NCBI GenBank assembly: GCA_963556195.1
Contig: OY744520.1
Location: forward strand, 155,555,607 to 155,619,606
DNA: 64,000 bases
Direction: 5' to 3'
DNA from: Sepiola atlantica
Taxonomy: Eukaryota > Mollusca > Cephalopoda > Sepiida > Sepiolidae
Shown: positions 55,101 through 64,000 of the stretch, one piece after another
Layout of the letters: each line of letters starts with the position of its first letter
Position numbering within the stretch: position 1 is the first letter of the stretch
The notes under the pieces: generated by a model
The model's database searches: none
The model's input: only the letters and a program-made list of their open reading frames with translations
What the model was told of the DNA's origin: nothing
Made by a program: the position numbers and the translations under genes

Positions 55101-55985
55101 AAAAATGAACTCTATATTTCTTGTCACTCTGCTGATTTATTTGACCTGGATATTTGTAAGCTTCTTAATTTATCAAATATTTCTGTCCGGAGTGACTAAC
55201 TTCACTTAATAGCCACTATACTTGTTACTTCAGCAGATTGTTGAGGGATGAGGAGGTCATAACAGCATGGCTAGTAAAATGCCATATACCGATTAAAAGT
55301 GAGATACAACGCACTAGCAAGTACGGTTGTCTCACTACCACTTACAAGCTCTAAACTTGCATGGTTGCAGAGAGCATCTATTAACAACTCTTGCTTGGTG
55401 CGTACCTAAAAACAAGAAGGATGCAGGAGGAAGTGTTCTCGAGCCAAGGATCAGTTGTGTATTAACAAGACCATCCTTGGGGATTGTAGGCAGAGAACTC
55501 TAAGCATAACCTGAATTGATTATAAAACGTCATATGTGTGTCTCACTCGTGGTTATTACTTGCCCCTGTAGTTATATAAGATTCATCCGGCAATCAAAAC
55601 AAACATGGCTGTCCATATAAAGATGTGTCAAACAACCATGCCATTAAGCTATCTACCAAGGAGACAGTCATCTACTTTACTCTGACAGTAACTGTGTTAA
55701 GATAACGACTTAATACATTTTGGAGAGCCTACCACCTAACTCAGGGGTACAGACAAGACCGAAACAAAAATCAACTCACTTCTTATCATTCATGACCTCA
55801 AGCTGTATACAACCTAAGACACTTATGAGTTCTTAAAACGCAAACATGTTGATAGTAGATCAACATTAAGAAATAAGAGCCAGTAAACCAACCCCTACAC
55901 AAAACAGGCCAAACATTTTGAACAAAGCTGTCTAAAAAATGAGACAGTATGACCAGAGAATCCTTCCACGGAAATTGCCCAATAG
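55101..55985. other. Probable decayed upstream part of the 56-kb LINE fragment
   Basis: This stretch is less AT-rich than its neighbours and continues without a break into the readable fragment below. Short plus-strand peptide pieces can be read but none is a motif I can name, so I annotate only a suspicion. Confidence 0.3.
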
Positions 55986-56790
55986 AACACTAAGACCTTC
56001 CAGAGCAGAAAATTGAAAGAATGGGTTAACCAACAAGGTTAAAAATATTTTGTGGAAGAACTATCCCATAGAATATATAGATAAAGAAGGTTCTGTAAAC
56101 TCGCCTAAAGGAGAGTCGCTCCACTATGATAATAGCTACCCAAGATCAAGACTTGGTGACTAATGACTTCAACAAGATAAGTGATCTAAGAAACGGCAAC
56201 AAATGCAGATTCTGCCAAACAAGAGTATAAAGTGTTAGCAACCTGATATCCAGTTGAAGGTTTCTGCTAAGGGGCAAATACTATACAATGCGATACAGTG
56301 GAGGGTGAAGTTATCTTTACTGGACCATCTGTAAAATTTAAAATCGAGTTTAGCAGCAAGTCCTGGGAACATATACCGGGCAGAACTGTTAATAATAATT
56401 TATGCACTATCCACTATGGCTATGCAATCCCTACAGATACTTACCTAGAAAACACAGCTAATCAACTTTACATAGTGATATTTGACAAAAGGAAGAAAAT
56501 AGCAACTCTAGTTGAAGTTAGTGTCCCTAATTACGCTGGCTTACACAGAGCTTAGCGGGGGAAAATATCTACACACAAAGGTCTTATGTACGACATGAAA
56601 ACAAACTGGAATCTTCGGAAGAACTCCACTATTTTAGTAATCATTGGAGCAACCGCGGTCATGCAAATAATTTCAAAACTAACCTGGCGAATATACCCGG
56701 TGAACCAAATGCAACAGAGAAATAAACAATTGCGCTCTTAGGGGCGCTTAGTCTACTAACAAGATATCTCGGTTTGTGTCGTTGGAATAG
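55986..56790 (+). pseudogene. Non-LTR retrotransposon C-terminus with zinc knuckle and conserved tail
   Basis: Plus-strand pieces: IDKEGSVNSPKGESLHYDN (near 56080-56135), then in another frame LVTNDFNKISDLRNGNKCRF with CRFC at 56204-56215 (first half of a CCHC-type knuckle; its His and last Cys are lost), then an open frame 56298-56552 ending TYLENTANQLYIVIF-DKRKKIATLVEVSVPNYAGL, and finally NWNLRKNSTILVIIGAT (near 56605-56655). Knuckle followed by a ...I-x-D/E-V-x-V-P tail is what R2-like LINEs with a restriction-type endonuclease look like; the expected Pro-Asp before IVIF is absent here, so this would be inactive. This is a third LINE lineage in the window. Confidence 0.65.
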
Positions 56791-57365
56791 CGGCTGAATG
56801 TTTGGCATACAGTAAAACAAAAAGGTAGACAATATGAAAAACATTTATATATGAAACACATTTTTATATAGTTCAGATCGATCATTTGTTTTGAAAAAAC
56901 TACTAAATCGAAGAAAAATACGTTATACATACATATAAGAATTTCTTGATTCCATGTTCGTAATTATTTTGGCCTTGACATTTCAGATGTTTTTTCAGTT
57001 GCCATTTTGGTATGCAATCGATATTTTGCTGAACCTTGCACATTGAATTTCCTGAGAATCATCGCTCCCCCATTTATTGATTTACGTTTTTGATGCTTTC
57101 CTGAACATTTCTGAAATTGTTGCATAGAATTTCCGTCCTTATATTGTATAGTTTTTATTTGCCAAACAACCTTGGAAGACAGGACTTTCGTGTGGCAATT
57201 TGAATTTGTATAACCATACCTTTAATTTTTCCAGAAAAACCTGTAAGCTTTTATTTGTGCGAAATTGACATAACGTTCCAGTATGATATAACGATAATCT
57301 GCATTTATACATATATAGTATGTATCTATAAATCAATTATATAGGTATGTATGTATCTATCTATC

Positions 57366-57370
<5 letters not shown>
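56791..57370. other. AT-rich non-coding stretch
   Basis: Nothing recognised apart from a short tatctatctat run just before the microsatellite. Confidence 0.4.

Positions 57371-57417
<47 letters not shown>
57371..57417. repeat. (AT)n microsatellite
   Basis: About 23 AT units. Confidence 0.95.
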
Positions 57418-57420
<3 letters not shown>

Positions 57421-57642
57421 TGATTAGAACTCACATCCGTATGCAAGTGATGTACACTACGGATAGAATTTATTTTTCCAAGAACATGAAGTAAAACGTC
57501 ATTTTTGCTGTTTATGGATGTCCGTTGCGAACGAAGATTCGACACTATTAGTGTAGAAGAGTATTATATAAACTGTCTACTACCAGTGAATTTCCCGGAA
57601 ATGATTACTGGACATAAGTTGTGTTTGATTTTGGTATAGGCA

Positions 57643-57694
57643 TTTTATTTCAATTGCATGCCAAAACAGAAAAAGAGCATGAATGACTAAGATA

Positions 57695-57746
<52 letters not shown>

Positions 57747-57798
57747 TATCTTAGTCTTTCATTCTCTCTTTCTGTCTTGGCATGCAATTGAAATAAAA
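57643..57798. repeat. 156-bp palindrome with a (TA)n core
   Basis: The left arm (57643-57697) and right arm (57744-57798) are reverse complements over ~55 bp with only a few mismatches: ttttatttcaattgcatgcc, then acagaaa-agag and gactaagatacgat, are mirrored on the far side. The centre is a pure (TA)n run. The whole could extrude as a hairpin or cruciform. It may be a foldback element, an inverted duplication seeded at a TA tract, or a sequencing/assembly fold-back artefact. Confidence 0.85.
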
Positions 57799-59299
57799 GA
57801 CGTACCCATTACCCGTTGAGTCACAAACACACCCACTTTTAATTCTACTTAAAACGAAATACATATTTTTCTTAGAGATACATGTGTGATCTGTTCGGTT
57901 AATTAAAGCAAGTAAAGCATAATTATGTTTCAATATTACCCCAAAAAAGAACTAATGTATATTTCCATTTATTTTGTATCATTAAAGTATATAGGAAAAA
58001 AACTATGGAGAAATAAACGTTCATCAATTCACTATAAGTATATATTCTAAATAATATTTGTTATGACTTTTGTGTATTTTTGTGTTCTTATCAATTTTAA
58101 ATAATATTTAAGACAACTATTTTTCTTTAGAAAATTAATTAAAATTAAGATAGTGTATATTATTTTCCCACCTTATCGTTTATCAGTTCTATATTTCGTT
58201 TTATCTCTACCAGACGGTTCGATATTTTCTGTTTTGATTTTACACAATCTACTTGAAATTAGATGGAACAGATTACTAATATTACCAATAATTATTGTCA
58301 GTTTTCAGAGAATCACTCGCCGCGTATATTGTCAATACTTGACCTTTTCGACTGCATTTATTATTCCCATGATACGCCGTCCCGCTTGAATCATGTTTAC
58401 ATAATTACAAAGTATCATTTATTATTTGTAATATATACATAAATATATACCATTACTATTTTGTAAAAGTCATAAACATTTATAATCAGTTTTAATGGTT
58501 AAACACTTTTCTACTGACATTTATTTGTTGACTCACTTTATTTACATTAACATTTTGAGAACTCCTGTTTTTATTGCATGCTCTAAGAAACTGCTGCGTA
58601 TAGTGAATACGTTACCGACTACATGATATTCCCAGTACAGTTCGACGATGAAATCCTGAGTCGGTGTGTCGGTATCTACTTCGCTGTCCTGCTGAAACAT
58701 CATTACAAGCAGGAATATGGCAATGTAAACATGTACCCAATAAAAAAATAGCCTCCTCTTTTAAACATCGCTCGATTGCACTCAAATTCCAAAGCTATAA
58801 ATAAGTGAGTTAATATGATACACATGTGAGATTGCAGAAACTGTTACAGAAATTCTCAAATTTGTGCGGTCTAGCAAACTACCATCTTAGATTGTGAACG
58901 CTAAACAGTCAGAAGCCAATTGTAGAACATTGAAACCACATTTACAGGCTCGCTCTCGTTTCCTACATTTAAGAGGCTAATTGGGAAAACATAAACTGCA
59001 CGTATAGAATAACAAACATATCATGGACTCCCCAAAACCCAAACTAAGGCGTACAAAGCAAGGCATGTTTTTCACTATACCAGCGATAAATCTGGAAAAG
59101 CAAAGTTTTAACTCACAAATGCTTAAACTAGATTATATATGTTACCTTCCGACACAGAGCAATCAGGTTTCTTTCTTCGCCCTCGTCTAGAAGTAGCGTA
59201 TATGCAAGACAAACAATGGGAATAGAGGGGATGACGGGCGCATACACAAAGGCATCAAGTCAAACTATAAACAAGAAAACACGAGACAAGTCTTCCACT
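57799..59299. other. AT-rich non-coding stretch
   Basis: Nothing recognised; the right-hand ~60 bp begin to resemble the satellite that follows. Confidence 0.4.
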
Positions 59300-62200
59300 C
59301 GTACATTATAATAAGTTTACAAATGTTCCATAGAAGTAAAACACATTGATACGGAGAGTTAGAAAAGATACGCCAATCATAGGATTCTGTAAAACTCTTA
59401 CATTGTAAGACGTTTAGAAATGTGCCATCGAGGTATGAGGCATTGATACAGAGAGCTAGAAAAGACACACCAATCATACGATGCTCTAAAGCTCTAACAT
59501 TGTACGACGTTTAAAAATGTGCCATAGAGTTATGAGGCATTGATACGGAGAGCAAAAAAAGACACACTAATCATAAGATGCTCTATAACTTTTACATTGT
59601 AAAGCCTTTTAACAATCTGCCACAGAGGTATGAGTCAGTGATATTGAAAGCAAGAAAAGACACGCCAATTATAAGATGCCTTTAAACTATTACATTGTAA
59701 GACGTTTAAAAATGTGCGATAAAGGTATAAGGCATTGATACAGAGAGCTGGAAAACACACGCCTATCACAATATGCATTGTAAGACGTTTACGAATGTGC
59801 CATAGAGGTATGAGACATTTGTACAGAGAGCTAGAAAAAGCAAGCCAATCATAATGTGCTCTAAAACTATTACATTGTAAGACGTTTACAAAGTTGCCAT
59901 AGAGGTATGAAGCATTGATACAGAGAGCTAGAAAAGACACGCAAATTATAAGATGCTCTTAGACAATTACATTGTAAGACGTTTACAAATGTGCCATAGA
60001 GGTATGGGGAAGTGATACGGAGAGAAAGAAAAGACACGCCAATCATAAGATGCTCGAAAACTCTTACATTGTAAGACGTTTACAAATGGTCCACAGAGGT
60101 GTGAGCATTTGATACGGAGTATAAGAAAAAACACGTTAATTATAAGATGCTCTAAAACTATTACATTGTAAGACGTTTAAAAATGTGCCATAAACGTATA
60201 AGGCATTGATACAGAGAGCTGGAAAAGACACGCCAAGCATCAGATGCTCTAAAACTCTTACATTTTAAGACGTTCACAAATGTACCATATAGGTGTGAGG
60301 CATTGATACGGAGAGCTAGAACAGACACGCTAATCAGAAGAGTCTGTAAAACTTTTACATTGTAAGACGTTTACAAATGTGCAATTAAGGTATGAGGCAT
60401 TCATACAGAGAGCTAGAAAAGACACGCATATCATAAGATGCTATTTGACTCTTACATTGAAAGACGTTTACAAATGTGCCATAGAGGTATGAGGCATTGA
60501 TAAAAAGAGCTAGAAAAGACACGCCAATCATAAGATGCTCTAACACTCTAACATTGTAAGACGTTTACAAGTGTGCCTTAGAAGTATGAGGCATTGAGAC
60601 GGAGAGTCAGAAAATACACACCAATCATAAGATTCTATACACCTCTTACATTGTAGGAAGTTTACAAATGTGCGATAGAGGTATGAGGCAGTGATACGGA
60701 GAGCTAGAAAAGACACGTAAATCATAAGATGCTCTAAAATGTATGAATTGTAAGTCGTTTACAAATGTGCCATAGAGGTCTGGGGCATTGATACATAGAG
60801 CTAGAAAAGACAAGCCAATCATAAGATGCTCTAAAACTATTACATTGATAGACGTTTGACAATTTTGCCTAGAGGTATTAGGCATTGATACAGAGAGCTT
60901 GGAAAGACACGCCAATGATAAGCTGCTCTAAAACTATTACATTGTAAAACGTTTACAAATGTTCCATCGTGGTATGAGGCAGTTATACGGAGAGCAAGAA
61001 AATAGACGCCAATCATCAGATGCTGTAAAACTCTTACATAGACGTCTACAAATGTGCCATATACAGGTGAGGCATTGATACAAAGGACAAGAAAAAGCAC
61101 GCCAATCATAAGATGCTCAATGACTATTACATTGTAAGACGTTTACAAATGTGCAGTAGAGGTATAAGGAATTGATACAGAGAGCCAGAAAAGACACGCA
61201 AATCATAAGAGGCTTTACAACTCTTACACAGGTAAGACGTTTTAAAATGTAAAATTAAGGTGATATTGAGAGCAAGCATAGACACGCCAATCATGAGATG
61301 CCTTAAAACTATTACATTGTAAAACGTTTACACATGTGCCATAGAGGTATGCGGCATTGATACATTGAGCAAGAAAAGACATGCCCATCATGAGATGCTC
61401 TAAAACTACTAAATTGGTAGACATTTACACATGTGCAGTAGAGGTATAATGCATTGATACGGAGAGCTAGAAAAGACTCCCCAAGCATGAGATGCTCTAA
61501 AACTATTACATTGTAAGACGTTTATAAATGTTCTATAGTGGTATGCGGTATTGATAAAGAGAGCAAGAGAAAACACGAAAATCATGAGATTCTTTATGAC
61601 TCTTACATTGTAAGACGTGAAAAAATGTGCCATAGAGGTATGAGGCAGTGATACAGGGAGCCACAAAAGACACGCCTATCATAAGATGTTCTAAAACTAT
61701 TACATTGTAAGACGTGTACTAATGTGTCATAGATCAATGAGGCATGGATACAGAGATCTAGACAAGACATGTAAATCATAAGATGCTCTAACATACTTAA
61801 ATTGTAAGTCGTTTACAAATGTGCCATACAGGTATGCGTTATTGATACATAGAGCTAGAAATGACATGCAAATAAAAGATGCTCTAAAACTATTTCATTG
61901 TAAGACGTTTACAAATGAGCCTAAGTTGTATGAGGCATTGATACGGAGAGCTGGGAAAGACACGCATTCATGAGATGCTCTAAAACTAGTAAATCGTAAG
62001 ACGTTTACAAATGTGCCATATAGGTATGAGAGAGTGATACAGTGAGCAAGAAAATACACGCCTATCATAACATTCTATAAAACTTTTACATTATAAAAGG
62101 GTTTAAAATGTGCTATAGCAGTATGAGGCATTGATACGGAGTGCCGGAAAAGACACGGCAATCATCAGATGCTGTAAAATTCTTACATTGTAAGACGTTT

Positions 62201-64000
62201 ACAAATTTGCAAGCGAGGTGTGACGCATTGATACAGAGAGTTTGAAAAGACACGCCAATTATAAGATGCATTAAAACTATCACATTTAAAACTTTCTACA
62301 AATGTACCATAGATGTGTAAGGTATTGATAGGGAGAGCTGAAAAAGACACGCAACTCACCAGATAATCTAAAACTCTTACATAGTAAGATGTTTACAAAT
62401 GTGCCATAGAATTATGAGGCATTTATACAGAGAGCTAGTACAGACAGGTCCATCATAAGATGCTCTAACACTCTTACATTGTAAGACGTTTTCAAATGTG
62501 CCATAGACAAATAAGGCATTGATACAGAGAGGTAGAAAAGACACGCCGATCATAAGATGCTCTTAAACTATTACATTGTAAGACGTTTACAAATGTTCTA
62601 TAGTGGTATGCGGCATTGATACACAGAGCTGGAAATGACTCGCCAATCATAAGATACTCATAAACTCTTATATTGTAAGACGTTTACAAATGTTTCTATA
62701 TAGGTATGAGGCAGTAATACTGGGAGCAACATAAGACACGCCAATCATACGATGCTCTAAAGCTATTAAATTATAAGACGTCTAATTATGTGTCATAGAT
62801 CCATGAGGCATGGATACAGAGAGATAGAAAAGACATGTCAATCACAAGATGCTCTAAAACACTTAAATTGTAAGTCGTTTACAAATGTGCAATACAGGTA
62901 TGCGGCACCGATACATAGACCTACAAAAGACATGCCAATAAAAGATGCTCTAAAACTATTACATTGTAAGACGTGTACAAATGAGCCTAGGACGTATGAG
63001 GCATTGATACGGAGAGCTGGGAAAGACACGCCAAGCATGAGATGCTCTAAAACTATTAAATTGTACGACGTTTACAAATGTGCAATATAGGTATGAGAAA
63101 GTGATACGGTGAGCAAGAAAATACACGCAATTCATAACATGGTATAAAACTCTTACATTGTAAAAGGGTTTTAAATGTGCCATAGAAGTATGAGGTATTG
63201 ATACGGAGTGCCAAAAAAGAGACGGCAATCATCATATGCTTAAAAACTCTTACATTGTAAGACATTTACAAATGTGCAATAGAGGTGTGAGGTATTGATA
63301 CGGAGTACAAGAAAAGACACGCCAATTATAAGATGCTCTAAACCCATTAAATTGTAAGACGTTTACAAATGTGCCATAGAGATATGATACATTGATACAG
63401 GGAGTTCAAAAAGACACGCAATTCATAAGATACTTTAAAACTTTTACATTTTAAGACGTTTACAAATGTTGCAAAGATGTGTGAGGCATTGATAGGGAGA
63501 GCTAGAAAAGACACAACAATAATCAGATGATCTAAAACTCTTACATAGTAAGACGTTTACAAATGTGCCATAGATTTATTAGGCATTCATAAAGAGAGCT
63601 AGAACAGACAGGCCCATCATAAGATGCTCCAAAACTCTTATATTGTAAGACGTTTACAAACGTTCCATAGAGGTATGAGGCATTGATATAGAGAGCTAGA
63701 AATGACGCGCCAATTATAAGATGCTCTAAAACTATTACAATTGTAAGACGTTTAAAAATGTGTCATAGAGGTATGCAGCATTTATACAGAGAGCTAGAAT
63801 TGACACGCCAATCATAAGAAGCTCTAAAACTATTACATTGTTAGATGTTTACAAATGTACAATAGAAGTTTAGGGCTTTAATACGGACACCAATAAAAGA
63901 CACGCAAATAATAAGCTGCTCTAAAACTTTTAATTGGTAAGACGTTTACAAATGTGCCACAGAGGTATGAGGCAGTGACACGAAGAGCAAGAAAAACACG
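59300..64000. repeat. Satellite array, ~97-bp monomers with higher-order structure
   Basis: From about 59310 to the window end the sequence is a head-to-tail array of ~97-bp units, about 48 copies. Consensus landmarks in each unit are cttacattgtaagacg, tttacaaatgtgccatag, ggtatgaggcattgatac, gagagctagaaaagacacgc and aatcataagatgctct. cttaca-t-tgtaag is a small perfect hairpin in most units. Copies differ from each other by roughly 10-20 percent. Diagnostic variants recur at 11- or 12-unit steps from about 60.6 kb onward. The array starts raggedly with diverged units and is cut off by the window end. Open minus-strand frames across it are a by-product of the repeat and not evidence of a gene. 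Confidence 0.95.

Overview
This is a stretch of animal nuclear genome: AT-rich, non-coding, and full of transposable-element debris. I found no host protein-coding gene, no intact tRNA or rRNA gene, and nothing prokaryotic. Roughly thirty long (TA)n tracts, often joined to (CA/GT)n or (GA/CT)n, several types of decayed non-LTR retrotransposon, two Ty3/gypsy-type elements, a 5S-rRNA-derived repeat and a short TTAGGG-type tract fit a mollusc, most plausibly an octopus-like cephalopod. That assignment is inference from repeat style, not from a marker gene.

Layout. 0-20 kb: AT-rich DNA with microsatellites, a G-tract tandem duplication (2.7 kb), a 150-bp foldback element (6.1 kb), a 253-bp repeat unit with Pol III-like boxes (8.5 kb), a 303-bp element with 20-bp inverted termini (9.6 kb), a non-LTR reverse transcriptase fragment (13.3 kb) and a 278-bp insert between 12-bp direct repeats (15.6 kb). 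20.06-24.37 kb: a nearly full-length Ty3/gypsy-type element with two ~320-bp LTRs and recognisable gag, protease, RT, RNase H and integrase, all broken by stops and frameshifts; it is far richer in G+C than its surroundings. 25.4-31.2 kb: promoter-like sequence, a degenerate ~36-bp periodic array and a second, older gypsy-type element with gag, protease, RT, RNase H and integrase remnants.

32-57 kb: further non-LTR fragments (32.2, 34.0, 43.4, 53.6, 54.1 and 56.0 kb), a 5S-derived SINE-like unit (37.9-38.2 kb), a dense cluster of (TA)n tracts (35.8-40.8 kb), a TTAGGG-like tract (48.1 kb) and a large palindrome with a (TA)n core (57.6-57.8 kb). 59.3 kb to the window end: a satellite of ~97-bp monomers, about 48 copies, whose diagnostic variants recur every 11-12 monomers (about 1.05-1.17 kb), so it has higher-order structure; it continues past the window.

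No pathway or operon can be described. The functional logic present is that of retrotransposons (gag, protease, RT, RNase H, integrase) plus short parasites that probably relied on such machinery. The best leads for something undescribed are the higher-order satellite, the 5S-derived unit, the cysteine-rich pol tail that runs across the polypurine tract into the LTR, and the inverted-terminus small elements.
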